NCBI GenBank assembly: GCA_021792315.1
Contig: JAJYUX010000008.1
Location: 1-30,638 of the forward strand
DNA: 30,638 nucleotides
Source: an archaeon
GTDB lineage: Archaea > Thermoproteota > Nitrososphaeria > Nitrososphaerales > CADDZS01
Reading direction: 5' to 3'
Both the position numbers and the translations under genes were made by a program. This document shows, piece by piece, positions 8,069-16,328 of this stretch. Numbering within the stretch: the first letter of the stretch is position 1; every line of letters begins with the position of its first letter. The notes under the pieces are model-generated. The model searched no databases. It saw only the letters and a program-made list of their open reading frames with translations, and was not told the DNA's origin.

Positions 8069-8554
8069 ATGCCCGAGACAAAGACCGTGTCCGCACTGGT
8101 TGTTGGTGGCGAAGCAAATGCGGGACCGCCACTCGGACCTGCTCTCGGTCCACTTGGCGTAAACGTGATGATGATTGTCAAGCAGATCAATGATCTGACA
8201 AAGGACTACACAGGCATGCGAGTTCCGGTGAAAGTCAATGTGGAGACAGACACCAAGAAATTTACAGTTGAGGTTGGGATACCTTCTGCCTCCGCGCTCA
8301 TCGTGAAAGAATCTGGGGCAGCCAAAGGTTCAGGAACTCCCAAAACCGCAGTTGCTGGTAATATTACAATTGACCAGCTGGTGAAGATAGCGAAAGTAAA
8401 AATTGCTCAGTCCTATGCGACTACAATAAAATCCTCGGCCAAGGAAGTTGCAGGTTCTTGTGTCAGCATGGGAGTTACAATCGAGGGAAAGCCCGCGAAG
8501 GACTTCATCGAAGAAGTGACGCAGAACAAGTGGGACGAAGCGCTCGCAGGATAG
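8069..8554 (+). CDS. rpl11: Ribosomal protein L11 (uL11)
   Basis: uL11 binds the GTPase-associated region of 23S rRNA at the base of the stalk. The N-terminal domain has the signature GGEANAGPPLGPALGPLGVNV with the proline-rich linker, and the C-terminal rRNA-binding domain includes ITIDQLVKIAKVKIAQ and the conserved GSCVSMGVTIEGK. The 161 aa length is normal for archaea. The start is ATG. It begins the L11-L1-L10 cluster; rpl1 follows after 67 nt. Confidence 0.96.
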   Translation: MPETKTVSALVVGGEANAGPPLGPALGPLGVNVMMIVKQINDLTKDYTGMRVPVKVNVETDTKKFTVEVGIPSASALIVKESGAAKGSGTPKTAVAGNITIDQLVKIAKVKIAQSYATTIKSSAKEVAGSCVSMGVTIEGKPAKDFIEEVTQNKWDEALAG

Positions 8555-8621
8555 CAAAAAAGGTTAAAACTCAAGAGAAAAGTCATAGGAAAGAAACGAC
8601 GTTATATTTTGGTGATGTTTA

Positions 8622-9281
8622 GTGCTTTCAAAAACTCAGATACAGCAGGAAATTGCGAAGGTGCGCTCCGAAGACTACAAGAAGCGCAACTTTCAGCAGT
8701 CGTTTGAGCTCATTCTCAAGCTTAAAGACATTGACGTAAAGAAACTAGATCTTAATGTGAATGAGGTCGTATTTCTTCCGAACAAGCTTTCTGATGTCGC
8801 AAAGATTTGCGTTTTTGCTGGCGGCGACACTGCATTGCGTGCGCAAAACGCTGGTGCTGATCGCGTGATAGAGAGTGGAGAGCTTGACAGACTTGCCTCA
8901 GAGAAGCGTTCTGCCAAGAAGCTTGCGCGCGAGTATCAGTTCTTCATGGCAGATACATCGTTGATGCCAAAGATAGGAAAGATCCTCGGTCAGTTTTTGG
9001 GTCCCAAGGGAAGGATGCCTACTCCGATTCCACCCGCGGCACCAATTGAAGCTATGCTGACGAGATATCGAACCGCAGTCAGAGTCAAGGCTAGGGGATC
9101 ACTTAGCGTGGCAGGCAAGATCGGAGACGAGTCATTAGATGATTCGAAAGTTGCTGAGAATGCCCTCGCGGTAATAAATCAAGTTGAGAAGAAACTGCCC
9201 AATGGAGAGAAGAACATCCATTCGCTTTCGGTAAAGAAGACCATGGGCAAGCTCGAAAAGATCAGAATGATTGAGGATTGA
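8622..9281 (+). CDS. rpl1: Ribosomal protein L1 (uL1)
   Basis: uL1 forms the mobile stalk that helps release E-site tRNA. The 219-residue protein shows the two-domain fold: domain II carries VFAGGDTALRAQNAGAD and the MPKIGKILGQFLGPKGRMP core that is diagnostic of the family, and domain I returns at the C-terminus with HSLSVKKTMGK. The start is GTG; an ATG seven bases upstream is out of frame. In several archaea uL1 represses its own operon by binding mRNA near its start; the 67-nt gap before the gene is a possible site, but I cannot confirm the structure by eye. Confidence 0.95.
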   Translation: MLSKTQIQQEIAKVRSEDYKKRNFQQSFELILKLKDIDVKKLDLNVNEVVFLPNKLSDVAKICVFAGGDTALRAQNAGADRVIESGELDRLASEKRSAKKLAREYQFFMADTSLMPKIGKILGQFLGPKGRMPTPIPPAAPIEAMLTRYRTAVRVKARGSLSVAGKIGDESLDDSKVAENALAVINQVEKKLPNGEKNIHSLSVKKTMGKLEKIRMIED

Positions 9282-9287
9282 AGATAG

Positions 9288-10184
9288 TTGGCAAGGCAGA
9301 AATTAGTCTCAGAAACGAAGCGAACATCTTATCCAGCTAGCAAAGTAGAGACTCTGAGAAGAGTTGAGGAGCTTGCCAAGAAGTATGATACGATAATTGT
9401 TTCAAAGCTGCACAAGGTTCGCGCTGGACAATTAATGCTCCTGCGAAAGAATTTCAGAAGCGAGCTTGTGATGCTTGTTGCAAAGAACAACATTGCCGCG
9501 CTGGGGCTCAAAAAAGCGGGAATCGACCACGCCGACGAATTTCTGGAGAAGCTCAGCGGACAGAATGCTCTGATCTTTACCAATATGAATCCGTTCAAGT
9601 TATTTCTGAACCTAGAAAAAAGCAAAGTCAACCTTCCGGCGCGAGCTGGTGACATTGCTACCGACGAGATTGTGGTTCCAGCTGGAAATACCGGCATCCC
9701 TCCAGGTCCCGTACTTTCTGAATTCAAAGAGGCAAATGTATCAACAAGGATCGAATCCGGTAGTATTTATGTTTCGAAGGACTCCATAGTGGCACGGCCT
9801 GGCGATACAATTTCCCCAAAACTTGCAGGTCTGCTGTCTAGATTGAATCTAAAACCCATCAAGGCCGGAATGTCAATCTTTATGGCGTCATCGGCAGGAC
9901 TGCTGCTTCTCCAGAAAGACATCACAATAGATCTTGCACAATACAGGGTCGAAATTTCGAGGGCGGCCGCGGAAGCCATTAGCGTTGCTCTAGAGGCGGC
10001 GTACGCCACACCAGAAAGCATGCCATTGCTACTTGCGAAGGCATTCAAGGGCGCGAAAGAAGTTTCAAAACAAACTGGATACATTTCAACTGAGACTGCC
10101 GACGAAGTCTTAGGCCTCGCAGAGACACAAGCCAAGACCGTTTTGGACCTAGCCAAGAAGAAAGGGTACGCAGAGTCCACTTAG
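9288..10184 (+). CDS. rpl10: Ribosomal protein L10 (uL10/P0), stalk base
   Basis: uL10 anchors the P1/L12 dimers of the stalk. The 298-residue protein has the N-terminal rRNA-binding domain (SELVMLVAKNNIAALGLKK), the archaeal/eukaryotic insertion domain (from about 105, AGDIATDEIVVPAGNTGIPP) and a C-terminal helical spine of alanine-rich segments that would carry stalk dimers. The conserved acidic tail motif seen in many P0 proteins is absent; it ends AKKKGYAEST. The start is TTG, six nt after the rpl1 stop, with GAGG about 11 nt before it in the end of rpl1. rpl12, normally next, is absent here. Confidence 0.95.
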   Translation: MARQKLVSETKRTSYPASKVETLRRVEELAKKYDTIIVSKLHKVRAGQLMLLRKNFRSELVMLVAKNNIAALGLKKAGIDHADEFLEKLSGQNALIFTNMNPFKLFLNLEKSKVNLPARAGDIATDEIVVPAGNTGIPPGPVLSEFKEANVSTRIESGSIYVSKDSIVARPGDTISPKLAGLLSRLNLKPIKAGMSIFMASSAGLLLLQKDITIDLAQYRVEISRAAAEAISVALEAAYATPESMPLLLAKAFKGAKEVSKQTGYISTETADEVLGLAETQAKTVLDLAKKKGYAEST

Positions 10185-10330
10185 CATATCATGACGATCT
10201 GTGCCGTACGATATTTCTCCTCTTGCCGGCTGTGCAATCACCATTTGTGAGAAGACAATTGAATTTTCAATTTTGTTTTCATCGGTACGATGATTATGGC
10301 TCTTATTCTGTTAGAGGAGATCGTCAAACA
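10185..10330. other. Convergent intergenic gap after rpl10; no rpl12
   Basis: This 146-base gap separates rpl10 from a minus-strand gene. It is too short for rpl12 (about 105 codons) and none of its frames shows the L12 start or its Ala/Glu-rich linker. It holds A/T-rich runs such as TTGAATTTTCAATTTTG around 10259-10275, which contain a short inverted repeat (TTGAAT/ATTCAA-like) and could end transcription. Confidence 0.4.
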
Positions 10331-10672
10331 CTAAGAAATGTGAAGAAAAATCTCTGAAAGCAATCTCGTCATGAAATCACCATAGTCTTCATCCTTGCGT
10401 TCCACGACTGAATACCGCTCTTCATCTTTTGCTCTTTTCGCTGCAACCAGATGGTAGCATTCCGCGACTTTTCCGCTCAGGACGCGAAAGTGAAAGTCAT
10501 CACATGAGCAATATGTTTTTTCCTTCTTGTGTTCGAAGTCAACCAGATATTCGCATTCATGGCCGGTAACTGTCCAGACTCTTCTCCCGCCAGGGAGAAA
10601 TACGTTCAATCTTACCCCTTCTCCCTCCACCAGTTTCCGCGCCTTGACTCGCCTTTTCAAGTCATTCTCCAT
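10331..10672 (-). CDS. SWIM zinc-finger protein, stand-alone, 113 aa
   Basis: The defining pattern CxCx14CxH is complete: Cys55 and Cys57 in YCSCDDF, Cys72 and His74 in ECYHLVA. The domain is preceded by a beta-rich segment with GGRRVWTVTGHECEYLVD. SWIM domains bind nucleic acid or protein partners; in archaea small stand-alone SWIM proteins occur, and the domain is also found in Rad51-paralogue-binding Shu-complex proteins, so a repair link is possible but unproven. The start is ATG. A minus-strand A/T box near 10741-10751 is a possible promoter. The metallophosphoesterase gene diverges from it. Confidence 0.8.
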   Translation of the reverse strand: MENDLKRRVKARKLVEGEGVRLNVFLPGGRRVWTVTGHECEYLVDFEHKKEKTYCSCDDFHFRVLSGKVAECYHLVAAKRAKDEERYSVVERKDEDYGDFMTRLLSEIFLHIS

Positions 10673-10814
10673 GGTTGGTTCGAAGTCCTGCCCAAGCTAT
10701 GCGATTTTGAACTCGGAGAGTTCGAATTTGAGCTTTGTGAAGCAATATTTTTGAATTCTGGTCGACTGCTTAAGTGACCGCTCTTTTTCGCTCTAAAATT
10801 GGGAAGATCAGAGA

Positions 10815-11600
10815 TTGAGGATCAAGACTCTGTATAAACACCGGGCGATTCTACTCGAATCAAGATCCCCTAAAAAGAATAGGTATCTGATCGTATGCGA
10901 CCTACATATAGGATTTGAGGAAAGGTTCCGAGGTCAGGGTGTAAGACTCCATTCGGATGCAACGAATATGGCCTCTGAACTGGAATCTTTGATTGATGAA
11001 AACAATGTAACTCATCTTATCGTAAACGGCGACGTGAAATCCGGAATAGACAGAATATTAGAAACAGAGTGGGAGGAGGTTCCGCGATTCTTTTCAAGAC
11101 TGTCAAAGAAATGCACAATCTCAGTAGTTCCTGGAAACCATGATGGAGGTCTGTCAAACCTTCTTTCCGATTCAGCAGTGCTGGAAGACATAAACGGTGT
11201 GCTGTTGGAAGACACGCTGATACTTCATGGACATACAAGGCCGCTTACCAAGTTCAATGAATGTAAGCGCTTGATAATTGGTCATGTGCACCCCATTTTT
11301 CAGAGAAAGGGCAGTCCTCTCTCAGGGCAACCTGTGTGGGCATTTCTGAAAATGCCCAAGAAGCTCGTTTTCAGGGAAATGTTGGATCAAGGCAAGGATG
11401 AAGATCCGGAACTCGAGGTCATCGTTATGCCATCGTTCAACATGGCACTTTCTCCTGCAGGGTACCATCCTGATTATGATGGAGAGGAGCGAAAGCCATC
11501 GTCGCTTGCAAAGGATTTGAGACAGGCAGAGGAAGCCATAGTAGTCACCCTAAGCGGCGCAATAATAGGGGACAAAACCTTGCTTACGAATTTATTTTAG
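10815..11600 (+). CDS. Calcineurin-like metallophosphoesterase
   Basis: Every metal-binding motif of the family is present: DLHIG (Asp29, His31), GDVKSG (Asp73), GNHDGG (Asn108, His109), HGHT (His138) and GHVHP (His157, His159). The 261-aa size and the closing segment with VIVMPSFNMALSPAG match the uncharacterised archaeal group related to SbcD/Mre11-like phosphoesterases but lacking their DNA-binding partners. The substrate is unknown. The start is TTG; no ATG precedes the conserved part. The gene diverges from the SWIM protein, and an HTH-CBS gene follows after 92 nt on the same strand with its own A/T-rich upstream region. Confidence 0.87.
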   Translation: MRIKTLYKHRAILLESRSPKKNRYLIVCDLHIGFEERFRGQGVRLHSDATNMASELESLIDENNVTHLIVNGDVKSGIDRILETEWEEVPRFFSRLSKKCTISVVPGNHDGGLSNLLSDSAVLEDINGVLLEDTLILHGHTRPLTKFNECKRLIIGHVHPIFQRKGSPLSGQPVWAFLKMPKKLVFREMLDQGKDEDPELEVIVMPSFNMALSPAGYHPDYDGEERKPSSLAKDLRQAEEAIVVTLSGAIIGDKTLLTNLF

Positions 11601-11692
11601 TTCAGAGTTGCTGTTAAATTCTTAAAGGGATGACATCTTACTTACTTTTATTCCCAAAGGAATAGTCCCTCGAGGAAGCATGATTCAACTCG

Positions 11693-12322
11693 TTGCAATT
11701 ACCTCCAATTCAAGAAATCAAGAAGAGAAGAGTCGCGCTCAGTATCAGCCAGAAGAAACTCGCCTTCAGCGTTGGAACTAGCCAATCATTGGTTGCGAAG
11801 ATAGAGAGTAACCGTGTGAATCCTTCATATGATGTTGTCAAGAAGATATTCGAATACCTTGATAGAATGGAGCAACCGAAGATTGGGCTCGCCAAAGATG
11901 TCGAAAAGAGAGACTTGGTTTGGATTAGAAGGAGTGAACGTGTCAGGGAAGCTGCAGAGAAGATGCGTCAGTTTGGTTTTTCGCAATTGCCAGTCAGAGA
12001 CGATCGAGACGAGATTTGCGTCGGAAGCCTTTCAGAAAGGCAGATTGTTCAGGGCATCTTGAAGGATCCCAATCCAAAGTCTTTCTACGAAAAATACGTT
12101 CACGAAGTCATGCAAGATCAGTTCCCTGTCGTTGACGAAAATATCCCGGTAAACGCCGTAGCTCTCTTGCTCCAACACTCCCAAGCAGTCCTGACAGCGA
12201 GACGCGGAAAAATAGTGGGCATAATCACAGCAAGCGATTTACTCTCAATGAACTCCGGTTCCGGATTGAGAAAGAAGATCCAACTCCAAGATAGAATCTC
12301 CTCAGCTACGATCTCTGAATAG
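11693..12322 (+). CDS. HTH-CBS transcriptional regulator
   Basis: An XRE/Cro-type helix-turn-helix occupies about residues 6-60 (SISQKKLAFSVGTSQSLVAKIES is its recognition core), followed by two CBS domains (about 70-125 and 135-190) with the typical endings FSQLPVRDD and IVGIITASDLL. CBS pairs bind adenine nucleotides or related ligands, so this is probably a ligand-sensing repressor or activator of an archaeal family. The start is TTG; the ATG 13 nt upstream (11680) follows a GAGG sequence but is out of frame. Target genes cannot be inferred from context; autoregulation is likely for such proteins. Confidence 0.87.
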   Translation: MQLPPIQEIKKRRVALSISQKKLAFSVGTSQSLVAKIESNRVNPSYDVVKKIFEYLDRMEQPKIGLAKDVEKRDLVWIRRSERVREAAEKMRQFGFSQLPVRDDRDEICVGSLSERQIVQGILKDPNPKSFYEKYVHEVMQDQFPVVDENIPVNAVALLLQHSQAVLTARRGKIVGIITASDLLSMNSGSGLRKKIQLQDRISSATISE

Positions 12323-12338
12323 TGTCAGAAAAATATAA

Positions 12339-12357
12339 CCTCGGATCATATCCGAGG
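12339..12357. terminator. Perfect 8-bp inverted repeat between convergent genes
   Basis: CCTCGGAT at 12339-12346 and ATCCGAGG at 12350-12357 are exact complements around a CAT loop. The hairpin lies between the end of the HTH-CBS gene and the end of the thermosome gene, and reads the same on both strands. It may limit read-through in both directions; no long T-run follows, so an intrinsic archaeal terminator is not proven. Confidence 0.4.
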
Positions 12358-12387
12358 CTTTGAACCAGGTACGATGGTCAGTGGCGA

Positions 12388-14046
12388 CTAGTCCATTCCG
12401 CCCATATCGCCCATGCCACCCATGCCACCCATACCGCCCCCTCCAGGTGGCATAGGTGGTGCTTTTGTCTTGCTCGAGGCGATTACGTCGTCTATGCGGA
12501 GTATCATGCTTGCAGCCTCGGTGGCTGATTTGATGATTTGCAGTTTTACGGCTAATGGCTCGAACACCTCGACGGATTCTAGGTCGCCGACCTTGCCAGC
12601 GAGAACGTTTACTCCAACCCATTTCTTCCCTTGACCATGCTTCGCCCTTAACTCCACCTGTGTGTCGATTGGATCCATTCCAGCGTTTGCAGCCAATGTT
12701 AGCGGGATGACCTCCATTGCATCAGCGTATTTCTGAACCGCTAGTTGTTCCCTGCCGGACAGAGAGTTTGCCCATTCCCTGAGCTGCGATGAAACCTCTT
12801 CTTCTGGAGCTCCTCCGCCGACAACAATTGCTGGATGCTCAATTACATCCTTCACAACCATTAAGGCATCATGCATGCTTCTCTCTGCTTCATCAGTAAC
12901 TCTCTGGGTCGCGCCCCTTACGAGTATTGTTGTCGACTTGGGATTCTTGCATCCTTCGACAAAGACCCATTTGTCTTCCTCGACTTTGCGCTCTTCGACA
13001 ACGTTGGCCTTCCCAAGATCCTTCTCGGTCAGGTCTTCTAGGTTCGTGATTATTCTTCCACCAGTCGCCTTTGAGAGCTTTGTCATGTCTGACTCTTTCA
13101 CCCTGCGCACAGCTAGAACACCCGCCTTTGCCAAGTAATGCTGAGCAATGTCATCAATGCCCTTCTGGCATACAACAACATTGGCTCCTGACTTCACAAG
13201 TGTGTCGACCATGGACTTTAGCATCGAGTTCTCCTCGTCCAAGAATTGTTTAATCTGGGAAGGATCGCTAATGTTGATCTTCGCGTCAAACTCGGTCTTT
13301 TCAATCTCGAGCGCGGAGTTAATGAGTGCAATCTTAGCTGACTCGATACGCTTCGGCATTCCTGCGTGAACTACTTCCTTGTCTAGTACAATGCCTTTGA
13401 TCAGCTCAGTCTGCTTCAGACCGCTTCCGGTCTTTTTCTCTACCTTAACATCATCGATGTCGACTCTATACTCTTCACCGACCTTTTCAGCAACAGCTAG
13501 TAACGCATCAGCGCACAGCGCTGCAAGTTGATCTGACTCCTTGCTGATCAACTTTGAAGCCATTGATGTCTTTGCTACCTTGATCAACCACTTTCTGTCG
13601 GTGGGTGGGACTGTAATCGCAATTTTGTCAAGTACTTCCAGTGCTTTTTGAGCTGCTTTTCTGTAACCGTCGACAACAATTGTAGGATGAACGTCCTCCT
13701 TCACCAGCTCCTCCGCATTTTCCAGCAGTGAACCAGCCAAGATAACAGCTGAAGTAGTTCCGTCTCCGACTTCATTGTCAGTAGTTTTTGATATTTCCAC
13801 AATCATCTTTGCTGCAGGGTGCTGAACGTCAATCTCCTTCAGTATAGTGGCCCCATCGTTTGTTATCGTGACATCCCCCAATGTGTCAACGAGCATCTTG
13901 TCCATTCCCCTAGGACCCAGACTGCTCTTCACTATCTCTCCGATCAACTTTGCTGCAAAGATGTTGTTTCTTTGTGCGTCTCTTCCTTTGTTCTCTGACG
14001 TACCCTCTTTCAGAATTAGAACCTGTTGTCCATTTCCTTGACTCAT
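12388..14046 (-). CDS. thsA: Thermosome subunit (group II chaperonin)
   Basis: The thermosome is the ATP-driven double-ring chaperonin of archaea. The 552-residue sequence contains [13 protein letters not shown] (42-54), the ATPase motif GDGTTSA (94-100), the apical domain and the GGGAPEEE segment of the second equatorial part. It ends in a Gly-Met repeat tail ([11 protein letters not shown]...), as in many chaperonins. The start is ATG, with a TATA-like box about 50 nt upstream. It diverges from a winged-helix regulator gene. Only this subunit lies in the window; others may exist elsewhere. Prefoldin alpha is encoded at 3686. Confidence 0.96.
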   Translation of the reverse strand: MSQGNGQQVLILKEGTSENKGRDAQRNNIFAAKLIGEIVKSSLGPRGMDKMLVDTLGDVTITNDGATILKEIDVQHPAAKMIVEISKTTDNEVGDGTTSAVILAGSLLENAEELVKEDVHPTIVVDGYRKAAQKALEVLDKIAITVPPTDRKWLIKVAKTSMASKLISKESDQLAALCADALLAVAEKVGEEYRVDIDDVKVEKKTGSGLKQTELIKGIVLDKEVVHAGMPKRIESAKIALINSALEIEKTEFDAKINISDPSQIKQFLDEENSMLKSMVDTLVKSGANVVVCQKGIDDIAQHYLAKAGVLAVRRVKESDMTKLSKATGGRIITNLEDLTEKDLGKANVVEERKVEEDKWVFVEGCKNPKSTTILVRGATQRVTDEAERSMHDALMVVKDVIEHPAIVVGGGAPEEEVSSQLREWANSLSGREQLAVQKYADAMEVIPLTLAANAGMDPIDTQVELRAKHGQGKKWVGVNVLAGKVGDLESVEVFEPLAVKLQIIKSATEAASMILRIDDVIASSKTKAPPMPPGGGGMGGMGGMGDMGGMD

Positions 14047-14094
14047 AGTTTATTACCTCGGATACTAACCTTATGAAACTAACCGTATGCGAAA

Positions 14095-14104
14095 GATATT
14101 TATG
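14095..14104. promoter_or_regulatory. Shared A/T core of the divergent thermosome / regulator promoters
   Basis: GATATTTATG on plus reads CATAAATATC on minus, so one box could serve both directions: starts near 14072 for the thermosome and near 14128 for the regulator. On the plus side it is preceded by CGAAA, a good archaeal BRE. A regulator binding here would affect both genes. Confidence 0.5.
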
Positions 14105-14156
14105 ATTATCGGGGCAATACATCATCTGTAAAGCATGAGAGGAGGCCCAACCAATT

Positions 14157-14852
14157 ATGATGAATGTTGACGACATCGACGTTCTGTTGGAGGTTCTGGG
14201 AAATGACACTCGCCGCCGCATTCTACAGCTTCTAGCCGATGAACCCAGGTATTTTATTCAACTATCCAAAGACTTGGGTGTAAGCCAGCAGGCAGTCCTG
14301 AAACACTTGGAAATATTAGAGCGGCATGGATTTGTTTCATCATTCGAAGGAGAGAGTGACTATGCTGCGCCCAAGCGGAAGTACTACCACCTGAATCGTT
14401 CTTGCATGCTTGCAATTGGAATCACCAAAGATGCCGTTCAATTCGTCTTTCATGATATTCCGCAGGAGAGTATCAAGGCGAAACCGGAGCGCGAGGAATT
14501 CAAGTTACTACAGCGACAACTGCTAGAACTTGAGAGCGAGAAAGATCCTTCGAGAATCTTGAATCTTAGCGATTCTTTATTGAAAGAGATCAACTTGAAG
14601 CTTACGGAAACTGCAAACACAGAGATTGCCCTATTGAAGTTAAAGCAAAACATTACACGAACAGCTCATGAAGCAATAAGAAATGCGTTTGACGAAGATC
14701 TCCAACGACAAATACTCTACTCTACAATTGGCGAGCAAAAAAGACCCGATGTCGATGAGCTTTCAGAAATGCTCGACGCTCGGGAGCGTGAGATTAATGA
14801 GGCTATGAAGGCGCTCAGGCAGCGTCTGCAAGGCAACTTGATTTTCGAATAA
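14157..14852 (+). CDS. ArsR-like winged-helix regulator, divergent to thermosome
   Basis: Residues 8-80 form a winged helix-turn-helix of the ArsR/HTH_20 type: LGNDTRRRILQLLADEPRYF, then QLSKDLGVSQQAVLKHLEIL as the recognition helix, and a wing ending KRKYYHLN. The C-terminal half is a long charged helical region rich in Leu and Glu, probably for dimerisation, ending MKALRQRLQGNLIFE. A Shine-Dalgarno GGAGG lies 11 nt before the first of two ATGs (14157 and 14160). Related archaeal regulators such as Phr of Pyrococcus control heat-shock genes; the divergent thermosome makes a similar role attractive but this is inference. Confidence 0.87.
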   Translation: MMNVDDIDVLLEVLGNDTRRRILQLLADEPRYFIQLSKDLGVSQQAVLKHLEILERHGFVSSFEGESDYAAPKRKYYHLNRSCMLAIGITKDAVQFVFHDIPQESIKAKPEREEFKLLQRQLLELESEKDPSRILNLSDSLLKEINLKLTETANTEIALLKLKQNITRTAHEAIRNAFDEDLQRQILYSTIGEQKRPDVDELSEMLDAREREINEAMKALRQRLQGNLIFE

Positions 14853-14902
14853 TGAATGAATAGCGTTAATGCGTATGTATGTCATCTAGCGGTCGTTCCA
14901 AC

Positions 14903-15442
14903 CTACAAATCGACTAGTCTCTGAAAGACTCGCTTGCGACTCTCAGCTGTCATTCCCGGATCGAATCCAGCGAATCTGATTCCGCTCGTAATCTTTGTCG
15001 TGGGATACTTGTCTTCTAGCACTTCTGTCACTCTTGCGCGAAACAAGGTTTCACTCTCAGCCTCCCGTATCTTCCTGCCGTCTGGAGCGCACTTGACTCT
15101 CACGTAATAGTTCATCTCTTCATCAAGAAAGAGCAGCGAAGCCAATCCGTTTCGCAAAAGATTCTTGGTGCTCTTGCTGTCAGTATATGTTAGGACAAAC
15201 ATGTTAGATTGATCTTTCGCGACAATCTCATAGTGGCTAAGCATCATCTGTCGCGGCCAGCCATCATCATCCACGGTGGTCACTAGAATCACCCTCTGGC
15301 GGGAATTCGTATCGTCTGGCTGATAGAGTCTCATTGCAAGATCTTCGGGCAACCTAGGTCCAAGACTCTTCGCCAATTCGTTTGATTCACCAGACACAAC
15401 GTTGAGACGCGAGAGTCTTAAGGATAGCCAGTCAGGTGTCAC
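14903..15442 (-). CDS. Pyridoxamine 5'-phosphate oxidase-like split-barrel flavoprotein
   Basis: The protein resembles the FMN-binding split-barrel superfamily: LVTTVDDDGWPRQMMLS, then MFVLTYTDSKSTKNLLRNG and ASLLFLDEEMNYYVRVKC, the typical strand-helix-strand order of PNPOx-like proteins. True PNPOx residues cannot be confirmed, so the ligand may be FMN, F420 or heme. The open frame runs to a TTG at 15463, but a TATA-like TTTAAAAT at 15464-15471 would then overlap the start; the GTG at 15442 lies ~25 nt downstream of it and is preferred (179 aa, leaderless). It diverges from the small zinc-ribbon gene. Confidence 0.75.
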   Translation of the reverse strand: MTPDWLSLRLSRLNVVSGESNELAKSLGPRLPEDLAMRLYQPDDTNSRQRVILVTTVDDDGWPRQMMLSHYEIVAKDQSNMFVLTYTDSKSTKNLLRNGLASLLFLDEEMNYYVRVKCAPDGRKIREAESETLFRARVTEVLEDKYPTTKITSGIRFAGFDPGMTAESRKRVFQRLVDL

Positions 15443-15463
15443 AAAACTGAATTCAAAGAGCAA

Positions 15464-15471
15464 ATTTTAAA
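15464..15471. promoter_or_regulatory. A/T box shared by the flavoprotein and zinc-ribbon genes
   Basis: ATTTTAAA on plus, TTTAAAAT on minus. On minus it predicts a start at about 15442 (GTG of the split-barrel gene); on plus it predicts one near 15493, 15 nt before the zinc-ribbon ATG. Confidence 0.45.
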
Positions 15472-15507
15472 GGCCTATGATAAAATGAATAGCGAAAGTG
15501 AAGTCGG

Positions 15508-15645
15508 ATGCCGATGGTTAGTTCTGGCGACTGGGAATGTCCGAAATGTCACAGCCACAATATAGTCATGGCCAAAGCCTCGAAAAAATCAGCCAAAATG
15601 ATGTGTGCTGATTGCAAATTCAAGAGCTCTGCAATGGATTTCTGA
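15508..15645 (+). CDS. Small zinc-ribbon protein, 45 aa
   Basis: The ATG at 15508 opens 45 codons ending in TGA. The product carries two knuckles, CPKC (11-14) and CADC (33-36), separated by a basic linker rich in Lys and Ala (MAKASKKSAKM). This is a four-Cys zinc ribbon with 18 residues between knuckles. Tiny single zinc ribbons are common in archaea and often bind nucleic acid or act as carriers; no function can be given. An A/T box about 40 nt upstream (15464-15471) is a plausible promoter. A second in-frame ATG at residue 3 is an alternative start. Confidence 0.75.
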   Translation: MPMVSSGDWECPKCHSHNIVMAKASKKSAKMMCADCKFKSSAMDF

Positions 15646-15821
15646 GTGCAATTTCAGCCATATTCAACAAGATCACTAAACATGCAGTGTTGGGAGTTAG
15701 GCAATTGCCCTAGCGTTCGAATATTGTTTGTAAATAGTGAATAGATTCTATTGCGATTCACCCAAACACTGATAAGCATTGAGAGCCGACAAATGAATCT
15801 CTGGAGAGTTGGGCCACAAGT
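15646..15821. other. Intergenic region before the TRAM gene
   Basis: This 176-base stretch has A/T-rich runs (around 15720-15745, TTGTAAATAGTGAATAG) that could be a promoter for the TRAM gene, but nothing resembling a structured RNA or a coding frame was seen. Confidence 0.3.
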
Positions 15822-16211
15822 TTGAGTGATCGTGACAGGCGACGGAGTCAGCGAGGCAGTTTCTATGGTGATAAGCGGCCTTCCGGTTATGAACCGAGAA
15901 GGAGTAGACGTGACGAAGCAGATCAGAAAAGAACCGAGTCCGGCGGAAAGCCTGTCGAGGCCGGAAAGGAGTACAAAGTTAGAATCATCGACCGCAGCGA
16001 AAGAGGCGAAGGTGTCGCCAGAATTGAAGGTTTCATTGTGTTCGTGCGTGGAGCAAAGCCCGGAGAAGAGGTCAGGATCAAGGTTACAAATGTCGGAGCG
16101 AGAGCTGCCACTGGAGAACTAATTGTCGAGACCGCACCTGTTGCCACCGCTGAATCGACCCCTACCCCATCGGAAACTCCACCCACGGCAGAAACTCCTC
16201 CCCCTTCTTGA
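15822..16211 (+). CDS. TRAM-domain protein with basic N-terminus and Pro/Thr-rich tail
   Basis: The TRAM domain spans about residues 46-103 (VEAGKEYKVRIIDRSERGEGVARIEGF, FVRGAKPGEEVRIKV and TGELIVE are its strands). TRAM domains bind RNA; small archaeal TRAM proteins act as RNA chaperones or cold-shock-like factors. It is preceded by a ~45-residue, strongly basic, Arg/Ser/Gly-rich segment and followed by a Pro/Thr/Ser tail of about 25 residues, both probably disordered. The total length of 129 is longer than the ~60-80 aa minimal TRAM proteins. The start is TTG; the first ATG-like alternatives lie in other frames. It stands alone, with convergent dinB downstream. Confidence 0.87.
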   Translation: MSDRDRRRSQRGSFYGDKRPSGYEPRRSRRDEADQKRTESGGKPVEAGKEYKVRIIDRSERGEGVARIEGFIVFVRGAKPGEEVRIKVTNVGARAATGELIVETAPVATAESTPTPSETPPTAETPPPS

Positions 16212-16328
16212 CCTCAGATCATAGTTCAGGCATCAGGCCAAGCCGGGCGTTTCTGTCAAAGTTACAATGACATTCTCTTGCCAAACTTTGTACTATTGCT
16301 TCGAATGAAGTCTTTAACCCATTTTACC

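Noticed and set aside
12413..12634. Plus-strand frame with Met-Pro-Pro repeats
   Set aside because: It is the antisense reading of the Gly-Met tail of the thermosome.
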